A stretch of DNA of 64,000 bases, taken from Mycteria americana. Lineage: Eukaryota; Chordata; Aves; Ciconiiformes; Ciconiidae. This document shows positions 41,800 through 54,570 of this stretch, one piece after another. The stretch spans positions 18,748,501-18,812,500 of the forward strand of contig NC_134377.1 in assembly GCF_035582795.1 (NCBI RefSeq), given 5' to 3'. The position numbers and the translations under genes were made by a program. Position 1 is the first letter of the stretch, and the number at the start of each line of letters is the position of its first letter. A model generated the notes under the pieces. That model saw only the letters and a list, made by a program, of their open reading frames with translations, was not told the DNA's origin and did no database searches.

Positions 41800-43950
41800 A
41801 CTCCTCTCCCCACCACAGCCCTTGTACACCATCCATGGGACTGCCCTCTGCATTCCACCATGCCCCCTCACAACGCTGAGCTTCAGGACTTGTTATGGCT
41901 GTGGGTAGCAAGTGAATCCAGGCAGCAAAGAGAAGGGACAAGCAGAAGCCAGAGCTGGTTTGCAGAACCCCTCCTAGTTAGTGTGACAGCAGGTACCTGC
42001 TGCCCTCCCACCCCACACCAGGCACAAGCCCACCCAGCTTGGAGGGGTCCAAAGCAAAGAGGAGACATTTCCTTGGAACAAACTGGGAGGGAAAGACAAC
42101 AGGAAAGATCAGGAAACCCAGAAGTCTCTCTCCCAGGCTGTAGTGTCACAGGTTGGCATAGCATTGCTCAGCACACGAAGGGGCAACTGACCAACGCAGA
42201 AGGAAAACACCCAGCTCTGGAGGGGATCACTCCGCAGATTGGCTGCAGAAGCTCTCAGCAAACATCCAGATGAGAGACCAGTGGAGGAGAGGCTCCTTGA
42301 GGAAGAGGGCTCAGCCCCTCACCAGCACCCCAGCCAGGCCCACCTCACAGAGCAAGAAGAGCTCAGAGCTCAAGGGCACCTCTAGATGAGGAACAGACCC
42401 ATTGCTGGTCACAAATGCAGCACAGCCACCACCAAGGCTCAACCACCATGCCATACTGCCCAGGTGCTCACCCCAAGCTCAGCAAGAATCCTCTGCTATG
42501 TAGCTCCTCTTCCTGGGATCCCCCTGCTCCTCTCAGAGGTTCACACTACCACGTCCAAAGCTGCACCCTGACAAACCACGCAAATGCAGCACCACAGCCA
42601 GGCACAAGCAGCAGCCTCCTGCTTCAAGGGGTCACTCACATTGCCATGGCATGGCCCGCACTCCCGAGTGACAAAAAACTGCACTTCCTTTCAGCTCACC
42701 TGCATTGGCAACCAGAGGAACATGCACCTGCGTCACTAGATGAGTCTGCCTTCAACACCATCACCACACTAGCAGTGGCCTTCTAGGGACTGTCCACTGC
42801 AGTCACCAGGAAAAGCTGTTCAAGAGACATCCAGAGCCTCCACATCTGCAGAAGCAGCATTGCTAGCACTTAGCCAAGATGGCTCAGAAGACAGCACACA
42901 CCTGCTGCAGGTGCTCCTGATGGTTCTCCTTAACAGCTTCTCCACCCAGACCAGCACACACCAACATCAGTCTAGTATTTATTTCTTAAAGGGAGTTAGT
43001 TAAAACAACTTCATTACAGTGCTTCCTCCCTGCTCACACTGGGGCAGCTCAGCACACAGAGCCCTTGGGCTTTGAATTTCTGGCATCTACTTTTTCCCTT
43101 GGCTGTCTCTCAGGAGAGCATGAGGCACCCTAGATAAGGCCAGGCACAGCTCAGGACATTATCTACCACCAAGAATTTAGGTCTTGACATTTAGAAGGGG
43201 CAGGACTTTCAACACCAGCCTCCAGTATCCACTGCCAGCTTTCACCATCTAGACCTGGATTTCCTCACAGATCCAGGCAAGGGGCTCAGAACTTGCCCAA
43301 TATTCAACAGCCAGGGGTCAGCAGTTAACAGATTAATTCTGCCATGAAAATTCAGTGGTTAAGCCTCTGGAAGTGTCATGGTTTCACTGCAGTGCCACTA
43401 AAACTCCAGCTGAAGCCTCAAAATTCTCTTTCACACCAACATGAGGAGCAGGGTCTCCTGCTGGAGGCCAGTCTGCAGGCAGCACTCAGACTGTTCTGCT
43501 ATAGCGACGCTAAGAGCAAAGCAGCTCCACACTTAACCTGATGCTGGTGACCTTGGTAACGTTGCATAACCTGCTAAGGCTTTTAAGTAAGATCAGTCAA
43601 CTGTATCTGAGTCACACAGACAGGTCATATTTTCTTAGCTCTGGGGTTGGAACAGCTCTTCAGGAAGAGGTTATCAATGGAAAAACAATTTGTTGCTGAA
43701 AATACTGTAGGACATCTCCCATTACCTCTCTCCAGCCCCTCCTCTGCCTGGAGTGCAGCCAACCCAGTCTCAGCTCAGCTGTGGATCTGCTTTTGCCAAG
43801 TCATGCAGGCACAGTCCTTGCCAGGCTGCATCTCCTGTTTGCAGGAAGTAACAATTGTGCCTTGTCCTTTAAGTGGCTGATACTATTAACATTTTGGAAG
43901 CTTAATTTTAGCTTGAGAATTAAATAAAGAACATGGACAAGCAATAGATC
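41800..43950. other. C22orf15 - CHCHD10 interval
   Basis: Unique sequence with no gene, repeat or mobile element that I recognise; it should hold the end of the C22orf15-like gene. Confidence 0.4.
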
Positions 43951-43962
43951 CAAATAAACTCC

Positions 43963-43968
43963 TTTATT
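43963..43968 (-). terminator. Polyadenylation signal of CHCHD10
   Basis: AATAAA on the minus strand, about 215 bases past the CHCHD10 stop; a second A/T-rich hexamer lies close by. Confidence 0.65.
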
Positions 43969-44181
43969 TCTCTGTAATAAATACAGCACTATGAATTCTG
44001 AAGTCCCACAGGTCCAACCATTCCTTTCCCTCCCTACTAGTCCAGAAGTGAATTACCACTAAAAAAAGACTCCTGTCTGGTCAGTGTGTTCCCTCCAGCT
44101 CACCCCCTGTCCATCCTTCTACTCCCTGCAGGCAGCAAGGCTCTACACCAGGTTCCTCTTCCCCACAAGGGGGTAGATTCT

Positions 44182-45450
44182 TCACAGGAGAGAAGAAACA
44201 CCTACAGGTGAGAAAGCACAAGTTCAGCATTAGGTGCATGTTCTAGCAGCTGGAGTTAATAAAAGCTCTCTTACCCAAGGTGGCCAGATCAAGACATAAC
44301 TACTGTCATCTGCTTTTAACAGGTGCAGCAGGAATTAGAGAATCAAGTAGGGAAAGCAGCAGGCTTCCCACACAGCAAGAGAGGAACCTCTAAGAGACTA
44401 CCTACAGCCTCCTCACCTTCACAGCAACACAGTCAGGATCATTTCTCCTGCCCTTTCCAGTTCCCTTCTGCATTCCAGGACACAGGAGAGGCAGATCTGC
44501 TTCCTATTTAAAGCTTTGAAGGGCACTATAACCTCAACAGATTGCTTCCGCAACCTTTGAACTTCTCTCAGGTATTCTCCTGGCAGCAGTTCCCTCACTG
44601 CCCAGCGCTCCTGTGGGGACAGGGCACAGACTCACCATTGCTATACTTGCACTGCTTCAGAGCCTCGTTGAAGCCCTCACACAAGGTCAGGTCTCTCTGG
44701 TTGGTAGCACATTCCAGGAACTGCTTCATCTCATAGTGGCAGGGTCCATAGGGTGACTGCTGGTGCACGGGCTGCTGCCTGGGCTCCTGCAGGCAAGGAC
44801 CTGGTTAGGGAAGGAGGCCTGGGGGCAGAGGCACCTCCTTCAGCAAACGCAGCGGCTCCTCCTTACCGCCTCTCAGCAGGAACAGCCCCGTCACCTTGGG
44901 CCGCTTGTGCATCTGTCCTCCGCCCCACGGGTCAAGCGGCCCTCGGAAGCGCCGGCGGTCCCCGCTCCCCCGGACGGGCCCCGCCTGCCCAGCTCCCGCC
45001 GCACCTCCTCACCCCCAGTCCCGCAGCCCACCGCCCGCCCCGGGCCCGCCCCGCAAGGGCGGGACAAGGACGCCAGCCGGGGGAGCCCGCCGCCAGCCCG
45101 GCCCCGCTCACACCTGGGCAGGAGCCGCCGCCTTGGCCGGTTCGGAGGAGCCGCCACTGAAGGCGCCGGTGAGGGCGCTGCCCACGACGTGTCCCACGGC
45201 GGAGCCCACGGCCACGCCCGCCGCCGTGCTCGCCATCTGCGCCATCAGCCCGGGCTGCGCCGGCTGCGCCGCCGGCACCGGGGCCGCTGGGGCCGGGCTG
45301 CGGAGAGGAGCGAGTCAGAGAGCGGCGGGCGGGCAGGGGCGGGCAGAGACGCGCCCGGCCCGGCCCGGCCCGGCCCCGCCGCCGCCCCCGGTACCTGGCG
45401 GGGGCCGCTGCCGCCGCGGGGCGCCCCATACTCCTGCCGCCGCGCGCCAT
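44182..45450 (-). CDS. CHCHD10: Coiled-coil-helix-coiled-coil-helix domain protein 10, mitochondrial
   Basis: A mitochondrial intermembrane-space protein linked to cristae organisation; human mutations cause ALS/FTD and myopathy. Four exons. Exon 1 (45450-45395) [18 protein letters not shown]; exon 2 (45297-45114) with [20 protein letters not shown] and [19 protein letters not shown], the conserved hydrophobic Gly-rich helix; exon 3 (44786-44636) with [17 protein letters not shown] and [16 protein letters not shown], the twin CX9C CHCH domain with all four cysteines; exon 4 (44201-44182) adds only GVSSLL before the stop, matching human HGLSSLP. All junctions have AG/GT and phases agree. Total 136 residues, against 142 in human. 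The N-terminus is basic and Ala/Arg-rich as expected. The promoter abuts the 3.45-kb hexanucleotide array. Confidence 0.94.
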
Positions 45451-45715
45451 CACCACGCCTCGCCCGCCCCGCCCCGCGCGCCGCCTTAAGAGGCGCCGCC
45501 GCCGCCACGTGACGCCGCGCGCATACTCGGCCGCAGCGGCCGAAGCCGCCAGCCCCGCCCCTCCGCGGAAGGCGGGGCCTTCCGTCTGCCGGGCGCATGC
45601 GCGGAGAAGGGCAGGGCGGCCCAGGGCACCTCCCGCTGCACCCCCGCGACATCGGTGCCCCGGCCTTGCGCCGCCCGCCGCCGCCAGAGGGCGCCCCCGC
45701 CCCACGGGGCCCGGA
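45451..45715 (-). promoter_or_regulatory. CHCHD10 CpG-island promoter
   Basis: Extremely CG-rich DNA with GGCGGGGC (Sp1-type) boxes and GCGCATGCGC, an NRF-1-like element, at about 45592-45602 lies directly before the start exon. No TATA box is visible, which fits a housekeeping mitochondrial gene. Confidence 0.65.
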
Positions 45716-48700
45716 CCCGATCGCAGTCCCGATCCCGGTCCTGATCGCAGTCCCGGTCCCGATCCTGGTGCCGGTCCCGATCGCAGTCCTGATCCCGATC
45801 CCGGTCCCGATCCCGGTCGTGCTCCCGATCGCAGTCCCGATCCCGATCGCAGTCCCAGTCCCGATCCTGGTGCCGGTCCCGATCGCAGTCCTGATCCCGA
45901 TCCCGGTCGTGCTCCCGATCGCAGTCCCGATCCCGGTCCTGATCGCAGTCCCGATCCCGATACTGGTCCCGGTCCCGATCGCAGTCCCGATCCCGATGGC
46001 AGTCCGGCGGGGCCCGGTCCTGATCCCGGTCCCGCTCCTGATCCCCGTCCCGATCCCGATCCCGGTCCCAGTCCTGATCCCGGTCCCAGTCCCGACCGCA
46101 GTTCCGATCCAGATCCCGGTCCCGATCGTAGTCCTGTCCCGATCCCTGTCCCGATCCCGATCCCGGTCCCGGTCCCGATCCCGGTCCCGATCCTGATCCC
46201 GATCGCAGTCCCGATCCCAATCGCGGTCCCGATTCCGGTCCCGATCGCAGTCCTGGTCCCAATCCCGGTCCCGATCCCCGTCCCGATCCCGATCCCCGTC
46301 CCGATCTTGGTCCCGGTCCTGATCCTGGTCCCGATCCTGATCGCAGTCCCGATCCCGATCCCCGTCCCGATCCCGATCCCGATCCCCGTCCCGATCTCGG
46401 TCCCGGTCCTGATCCTGGTCCCGATCCTGGCCCCGATCCCAGTCCAGATCGCAGTCCTGATCCTGATCGCAGTCCCAATTCCGGTCCCGATCGCAGTCCC
46501 GGTCCCAATTCCCGTCGTGATCCCGATCCCAGTCCCAATGCTGGTCCCAGTCCCGATCGCAGTCCCGATCCCCATCCCAGTCCTGATCACAGTCCCCATT
46601 CCAGTCCCGATCGCAGTCCCGGCCCCGATCCCCGTCCCGATCCCAATCCCGGTCCCAGTCCCCATCCCGGTCCCGGTCCCAATCGCAGTAGCGATCCCGA
46701 TCCCTGTCCCGATCCCAATCCCGATCGCAGTCCTGATCCCAGTCCTGGTCCCGATCCCAGTCCCGATCGAAGTCCCGGTCCCAATCGCAGTCCCGATCCC
46801 GATCGCAGTCCCAATTCCGGTCCCGGTCCCAGTTCCGGTCCCAATCCCTGTGCTGATCCCGATCCCAGTCTCGGTGCCAATGCTGGTCCTGGTCCCAGTC
46901 GCAGTCCCGATCCCGATTGCAGTCCCAATTCTGGTCCCGATCACAGTCCCGGTCGCGATCCCCGTCCCGATCATGGTCCTGGTCCCGGTCCCGATCCTGG
47001 TCCCAGTCCCGATCGCAGTCCCGATCCCGGTCCCAATCCCAGTCCCGATCCCAGTCCTGATCACAGTCCCGGTCCCGATCGCAGTCCTTATCCCGGTCCC
47101 GATCCCGGGCCCCATCGCAGTCCCAGTCCCGATCTCTGTCCTGATCCCGATCCCCATCCTGATCCAGATCCCCGTCCTGATCCAGATGCCGATCCCGGTC
47201 CGGATCACAGTCCCGGTCCCAATCGCAGTCGCGGTCGCGATCGCTGTCACTATCCCGGTCCCGATCGCAGGCCCAATCCCGATCCCCGTCCTGATCCCGA
47301 TTCCAATCCCATTCCCAATTGCAGTCCCGGTCCCAATCGCAGTCCCGATCGCGATCGCAGTCTTTATCCCGGTCCCGATCGCAGGCCCAATCCCAATCCC
47401 CGTCCTGATCCAGATGCCGATCCTGATCGCAGTCCCGGTCCCGATCGCAGTCCTTATCCCAGTCCCGATCGCAGGCCCGGTCCCGATCGCAGGCCCGATC
47501 CCGATCCCTGTCCAGATCCCGATCCCCGTCCCGATCCCAATCCCGGTCCCGATCGCGGTCCCGGTCCCAATCTTAGTGCCGGTCCCAATCGCGGTCCCGG
47601 TCCCAATCTTAGTGCCGGTCCCAATCGCAGTCCTCATGCCAATCGCAGTCCTGATCCTGGTCCCGATCACAGTCCGATTCCCAATCCTGATCCCAATCCC
47701 GAATGCAGTCCCGGTACCGATCACAGTCCCGATCCCGATCCCCGTCCCAATCCCAGTCCCAGTCCTGATCCCGGTCCCGGTCCCGATCCTGGTCCCGATC
47801 GCAGTCCTGATCCCGATCACAGTCCCAATCGCAGTCCCAATCCCGATCGCAGTCCCAATCCTGGTCCCGATCGCAGTCCTGATCCCGATCCCTGTCCTGG
47901 TCCCGATCCTGTTCCCGATCCCGATCACAGTCCCGATCCCGGATGTGATCGCAGTTCCAGTTCCGATCCCCATCCCAATCCTGGTCCCGGTCCCGATCGC
48001 AGTCCCGGTCCCGATCGCGGTCCTGATCCCGGTCCCGATCGCAGTCCCGGTCCTGATCCCCGTCTCAATCCCAATCCTGGTCCCGGTCCCGATCCTGATC
48101 GCAGTCCTGATCCCGATCCCGATCCCGGTCCTAATTGCAGTCCCGATCCCGATTGCCGTCCCGAGTCCGGTCCCGATCCCGATCCTGGTCCCGATCCCGA
48201 TCTCCGTCCGGTCCCGGTCCTGATCCCAGTCCTGGTCCTGATCGCAGTCCCGATCCCCATCCGGGTCCCGATCGCAGTCCCTATCCCGGTCCCCATAGCA
48301 GTCCCGGTCCCGATCCTTGTCTTGATGCTGATCCCAGTCTCGGTCCCGATCCCGATTGCCGTCCCGAGTCTGGTCCCGATCCTGGTCCTGATCCCGATCT
48401 CCGTCCGGTCCCGGTCCTGATCCCGGTCCTGGTCCTGATCGCAGTCCTGATCCCAGTCCCGATCCCCATCCGGGTCCCGATCGCAGTCCCTATCCCGGTC
48501 CCCATAGCAGTCCCAGTCCCGATCCTTGTCTTGATCCTGATCCCAGTCTCGGTCCCGATGCTGGTCCCGGTCCCAATTGCAGTCCTGATCCCAATCGCAG
48601 TCCCTGTTGTGGTCCCGATCCCTGTCCCGGTCGCAATCCCCGTCCCGATCCCGATCCCGGTCCCGATCACAGTCCCGGTCCCAATCGCAGTCCCGATCCC

Positions 48701-49175
48701 GATCGCAGTCCTGATCCCGGTCCCGATTGCAGTCCTCCTCCCCATCCCCGTCCCGATCCCAATCCTGGTCCCGGTCCCGATTCTAGTCCCAGTCCCGATC
48801 CTGGTCCCGATCCCAATTGCAGTCCCGATCCAGATCCTGGTCCCGATTGCAGTCCCAGTCCCGATCCCGATCCCGATCCCGATCCCGGTCCCGATCGCAG
48901 TCCCGATCCTGGTCCCGATCACAGTCCCGGTCCCGATCCCCGTCCCGATGCCGATCCCAATTCCGGTCCTGATCCTGGTCCTGGTCCCGGTCCCAATTGC
49001 AGTCCCAATCCTGGTCCTGATCGTAGTCCCGATCCTGATCCCGATCCCGATCCCGATCCTGATCCTGGTCCCGATTGCAGTCCCGGTCCCGATTGCAGTC
49101 CTGGTCCCAATCGCAGTCCCAATCCCGATTGCAGTCCCTATCCCGGTCCCGGTCCCGATCCCGATCCCGGCCGGG
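45716..49175. repeat. 3.45-kb hexanucleotide satellite (GATCCC / GGTCCC family)
   Basis: Nearly the whole interval is built of six-base units of the type GATCCC, GGTCCC, GATCGC, AGTCCC and CCGATC in mixed order. The higher-order unit GATCGCAGTCCC recurs throughout. Two longer patches around 48160-48290 and 48350-48510 repeat each other. Because the unit length is six, nearly every frame stays open, giving apparent proteins of 900-1000 residues made of Pro-Ile-Pro-Val, Asp-Pro-Gly-Pro or Gly-Ile-Gly-Thr. These are repeat artefacts. Confidence 0.95.
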
Positions 49176-50010
49176 TCCCTACCGGGCACCGCCACGGGGG
49201 AGTAGGGGCAGCGTCAGGGCTGAGACACCGAGACGCGCAGAAGCTGTGGGGGTTCTGTGGTCCTTTGTCGGCATCTGAACCGGGACGGCGGCGGGCTGTG
49301 GGTGAGGCAGCCCGGCTGCCTGCAGCCCCGTGGCCGGCCACCGCTTCCCGTCCCCTGCCTGGCTGACACGGACACGCTCTCGTTCTCCGGGCTTCCACCC
49401 ATGGTATCTCCTCCAAGCAAACTGAGCTGTGAACGCGCCTGCACCCGGCAGGGCCCAGCCGGCCCCCACCTGAGTGAAGTGACAGGGCCCAGGGCTGACA
49501 CCAGCCCACGAGGTGCGAACCCGGTGCCCTGGACAGGGCAGTGGGGCTCTGACCCGCCTGGCCCTGTATGCCCAGGCTTGGAGCCCCCCGCTGATGTTTT
49601 TAACGTCCCCATTGTGAAAGGCTGCTGGAGGGGCCGTTCAGCCCCGCCAGATAACAGGGGAGGGGACGCTGCCATTATATAAATCATATAAATATGATTT
49701 ATACTCATGTGATGGCTTCTGCCTCCATAGGAGACACTGACCACAGCTCTACCTGCTCCAAAATCGGGTTTGACTTTGCATTTCATTTTGTCCCACTATG
49801 CTGTGGGACCACGAACACACTTTCAGGGGTGAACTGGTATCTCGCTGTGCCCAAATTCAGCACCAGCAGATGAAGCAACATACCACCTCTGGAGTCACTG
49901 GCCTAAACGTGGCTTTGCTCATTTTTGGGCTCCTGCCGCTGGGTGAGGACCATGTTCTGCTGAGAGCTGTAGAGCCACAGAGCCTACAATGAAGGACAAA
50001 GCTCTGTGCA
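49176..50010. other. Unassigned DNA after the satellite
   Basis: GC-rich at first, then unique sequence with an AT-rich patch around 49675-49700. No gene recognised. Confidence 0.4.
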
Positions 50011-50013
50011 GCC

Positions 50014-50862
50014 ACAGAATCACAGAATCACAGAATTGTTTAGGTCAGAAAAGACCTTTAAGACCATCAAGTCCAACCATTAACCCAGCACTGCCAAGCC
50101 CACCACTACACCATGTCCCTAAGCACCACATCCACACGGCTTTTAAATACCTCCAGGGACGGTGACTCCACCGCTTCCCTGGGCAGCCTGGTCCAGTGCT
50201 GGACAACCCTTTTGGTGAAGACATTTCTCCTAATGTCCACTCTGAACTTCCCCTGGTGCAACTTGAGGCCATTTCCTCTCGTCCTATCGCTTGTTACCTG
50301 GGAGAAGAGACCGACCCCACCTCTCTACACCCTCCTTTCAGGCAGTTGTAGAGAGTGATGAGGTCTCCCCTCAGCCTCCTCTTCTCCAGGCTCAACAACC
50401 CCAGGTCCCTCAGCCGCTCCCCATCAGCCTTGTGCTCCAGACCCTTCCCCAGCTCCGTTGCCCTTCTCTGGACACGCTCCAGCCCCTCAATGTCTCTCTG
50501 GGAGTGAGGGGCCCAGCACTGAACACAGCATTCGAGGTGCGGCCTCACCAGTGCCGAGTACAGGGGCACGATCACTGCCCTAGTCCTGCTGGCCACGCTA
50601 TTCCTGATACAAGCCAGGATGCCATTGGCTTTCTTGGCCACCTGGGCACACTGCTGGCTCATATTCAGCCGGCTGTTGACCAACACCCCCAGGTCCTTCT
50701 CTGCCAGGCAGCTTTCCAGCCACTCTGCCCCAAGCCTGTAGCGTTGCATGGGGTTGTTGTGACCCAAGTGCAGGAGCTGGCACTTGGCCTTGTTGAACCT
50801 CATACAATTGGCCTCGGCCAATCAATCCAGCCTGTCCAGGTCCCTCTGTAGAGCTTTCCTGC
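50014..50862 (-). mobile_element. CR1 LINE, 5'-truncated, open reverse-transcriptase end
   Basis: On the minus strand the copy ends with three ATTCTGTG octamers at 50014-50037. It carries a 175-residue open frame of the CR1 reverse transcriptase C-terminus ([66 protein letters not shown]). This is the best-preserved CR1 in the window and so probably the youngest. It is truncated upstream, with no ORF1, and cannot move itself. Confidence 0.93.
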
Positions 50863-53800
50863 CCTCAGTCCAGGCAGGAGCGAAGAAACAACAGCTGGGT
50901 GCAGGCAGACCAGGCAGCAGGAGGGAGGAAGGAGCCACTGCTAGCAAGCAATGAGCAGAGCACAGCAGCTCTGCTGTGAAGGTTTCTGCAGATGTCGTGA
51001 CAAAGAGCTTCAAGGAGGGTGATGCAGTGGCTTTGCAAATGCTCAGAGGCTCCTTCTCCCAGGTGTGGAGCAGAGCAGGAGAGAGCATGAAGGGGCTTGT
51101 TGGAAATGGATGATGGAGTCGGCCTCTGTTGCATGGCAGATGATGGGTGGAGGAGAGGTGGATAATGAAGGGCTGGGAGAGGGAAGATGAACAGTCCACA
51201 ACTGGGGCAGAGAAAAGAGGGTGCCAGGGAGGAGCGTGGGGAGGAATGATGTGGTCTAAGCCATTGGCCAGCACAACAATTTTTGCAGCAGCCTTCTGGA
51301 TACAAACCAGCAGATCAAGGAAACCTTTGCAAGGTGTGGATATTGTTGGGAAGTAGGAATCCATGGAGAGACGATGATGAGCCCTCGAATCACAAACAGA
51401 CAGGCTGGGCGATGCCAGTTTTACCTTCAAACCAATTTCTTAACAATCATCTCTTCCCTGGCACCTCAGCTGGTCTCCAGGGGCCTCTGTGGGTCCATGT
51501 CTGCTTGATGTCTCCCTGGGATGGGCCTGGTTGCCCACTCCATCTTTGGATGTTCCTTATGCCCTGTGGAGTGAATGAAATTTCCAAAATTGAGAAGGAT
51601 CCAGAAGTTGTCCAGGAAAAAAAAAATCCCAGCTGTGTTATGTCTCCAGGGCTGTGTTCGTACATTCACTAAGTTATGAAAACCAGTTCTTTGGGCCGGT
51701 TCATTGACTGGCAGGAATTAGAGAGCTAAGTCACTGCAGGGTTGGCAATTAGCTGCTGTGTAAGTGTTTTTGTGGAATCAAATTTCCAGCACGAGGGGAA
51801 GAGAAAAGCATTTGTAAAGCAAGCCGCCTCCTTGGCGCAGGAGCTGGGTGGGCAGGGGAAGAGCTGCACCTCCTGTGCTTCTGAAGAAAGGGATTGTGTC
51901 TCAAACAAACATGACTTTGGTCTCCTCTTCTGAGGGGTAACGCTCCCAAATCCTTCCTCCCGCAGCACTGGGGAACTCGCCTGCCCCGGGACCTGTGCTG
52001 TGCAGTTCTGCTTACAGCTGGAGCAGCAGCATGTTACATTCGGCATTTGCCTGTCTTTTGCCTGCTAATAAAGAGGAGAGGGGGCCAAGCAGTTGTAAAA
52101 CCACAAAAAGGCAACTGAAAAGCCGGTGCATCACCAGCACCTGCATTTTTTCCTTTTCCCAGCCATGTGTCCTGGGGGAGCAGGGTTCCCTTCCCCATGC
52201 AGCCCTGTCCTGCTGAGCCACGAGCACTTGTGGGGAAACAGAGGTCTTAAGACTTGAGAAAAAAAGGCAGAAGGGAAGAAAAGGGTGACCTCAGGGAGCC
52301 CCTCACTGCAAGGAAACCCCCGGGGTGAGAGCTCAGTTCTCTGCCATCAGCAGTGAGCACGGTCGAGCCCATCAGCGGATGGGGCTGGGGCTCCTGCACC
52401 ACGGGCTCCTCTTCCCTCCTCTGTTGTCCCTGGCTGTAGAAAGAAGCTAGGCACCTGCCCGGGGGAGGAGAGGACGGACTTGCAGGGGGCGTAGGGAATG
52501 CCAGACCTCCAGTCATAGGAAATCGAGGTTCATTAGTTCCACTATGCACAGAAAAACTTGCTGAAGGAGCCTGGGTTTCAAGCTGAGCGTGTCCCTTTAA
52601 GCTGCATCTGGGGGACCCTTTGATTTGGTTAATTAGACGCAAAATTGTTCCGTGCTGTGGGAGGCCGGGTATGTGCTGAGGAGCACTGCTACCCTGGGTT
52701 TACTAATGAGATAATTTATTGTGGCTGTCTGAGAAGGCTGAGTGTACACAACTCCACCCGCACACACACCACCCACTCCAAGCCCTCTGCTCCCAGGTGG
52801 AGAGTCCTCAGCACCGGGGTGGAAGTACTGTGCTAGGTCTCCCTGCACAGAGCCCTGCTGTGGAGCCATCCTTCCCTCAGGGGACTTGTGCAGCAGGGCC
52901 CCGTTTGTGTCTAAATATCCCCGCAACAGTTGTCACTGCTTCCCTGGCAAAACTTCCTAACGCCCCTGTTTTTCAGCCTAAATTTGATCTTTGATTCAAT
53001 CAAGTAGCTTTGTTTCTGCCTCTCTCTCTTCCCATGCTCCAGACGATCCCTCCTTAAATAGTTCAAGTGTTAGGGCTTGCCTACACTTGAAGGTTAATTC
53101 TGGATTAAGGGACATATAAATCTGAAAGACAGTAGCTAATTCCTGAATAGTTCTGGAAAGATTTACTCAAAACCAGTCATTTCTGAATAACTCGGTGCAC
53201 TGGCTGGCCTGTATGCTCCCTCCTGTTAGCAGCAGGATCAGGTAAGACAAGGTTTGTAAAAAGCAGGTCTGTTTTTTCCAACTGCTTTCTCCCCATTGCT
53301 CTAAAAGCAGATAATAATCTCCCCCTTCAGAGTTTGCCTCACTTAAATCCTCACACTGTCACAGACGAAATGTGACTACAAAGAGATCTAGGAATTCCCC
53401 AAGCATTTGGATTGCAAGGGGTTATTTCACAGGTAAGGAATGCAATATCCGGCCTCCCTGGGTGTCCTGTAAGTCTCTGCCCCTCCATCGGACGACAGAG
53501 AGCAGGTCTGTCTGTACCAGGTTGCAGTTTCACAGGGCGTTTGCTTAGGGGAACGGTGCCACCCACAAGTGGCATGTTTCCACAGAAGCCTTCTCCACGC
53601 AGCCATGCCACACTGCAGCGCATCCCTGCCCCGTCCCTGCCACGGGCCACCACCAGCAGGTAGCCATCTGGAGATGCTGATGGAGCCTACTGCCTCCTGA
53701 GCTGCAGGTTTGTGCTTGGAGAACCCTAATTATTGCATGCATGGGCAGATCTGGGCAGTGCTCTGGGTGTACCTGAATTTAAGTTATTTAGGTTAACAGC

Positions 53801-54452
53801 AAATTGCACGGAATGGTTGCTCAGGGATCTGGGCAAACTATTCAAAGCAGAAGAAAGTGTCTGATGAATTAGCCAATATTTTCATTTGTGGACAATCCCC
53901 CTCCCCCCCCCAAAAAAAAAAAGAAACAAAACCTCCAGTTCTTACCAATGTGTTTGCTACAATGAGTGGCTGATTTCAGTCTCCCAAGTCCATATGGAGA
54001 TTTCAGGTCAGATGTAAATATGCAAGCACTACTTTTTTATCCTATAAAGTTTTTTGCAAGCAGAAGTTGCAACTGACAAATAATTAAAAAAAATCAAGTA
54101 AGTTGCTACCACTAAAAGGAATTCACAGATTTTTCATGAGCAAAGGGGCATGTTTCCCACAGCCTTGCCTCACCGCCATTCTCCCAAGGGATAACAAAGC
54201 AGTAGCGTCAGAGGTAGGTGATATTCAATGGCATCACCACTGCAGTGTGGCACACAGCCCCATCTCACACTGGATGCCATGGGCTTTGAGCATACTCTCC
54301 CCACACAGACCTCTTGCCATCTGCATCCTTCCTCAGTCTCTTCTTAGCCAAAATACAATGCTGTGAAATGAAGTGACTGTACTGCAAGAGTCATAGATGA
54401 GAAAAGAGAGGAAGAAAAAAATGTGGCGTCTAACTGGAGGAGCTGCAGATGG
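50863..54452. other. Gene-poor DNA
   Basis: No exon, RNA gene or transposon recognised. Short A runs (51618, 53920) and unique sequence only. Confidence 0.45.
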
Positions 54453-54570
54453 CGGGAAGGGAAGGGAAGGGAAGGGAAGGGAAGGGAAGGGAAGGGAAGG
54501 GAAGGGAAGGGAAGGGAAGGGAAGGGAAGGGAAGGGAAGGGAAGGGAAGGGAAGGGAAGGGAAGGGAAGG
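54453..54570. repeat. GGGAA pentanucleotide microsatellite
   Basis: About 23 uninterrupted copies of GGGAA/GAAGG. Being a perfect purine run on one strand, it can form a triplex and is likely length-variable between individuals. Confidence 0.95.

Noticed and set aside
44932-48223. Open frames of about 900 and 1000 codons on both strands in the hexanucleotide array
   Set aside because: A six-base repeat without stop words stays open in most frames; the products are dipeptide-like repeats and one frame even crosses CHCHD10 exons in the wrong register.
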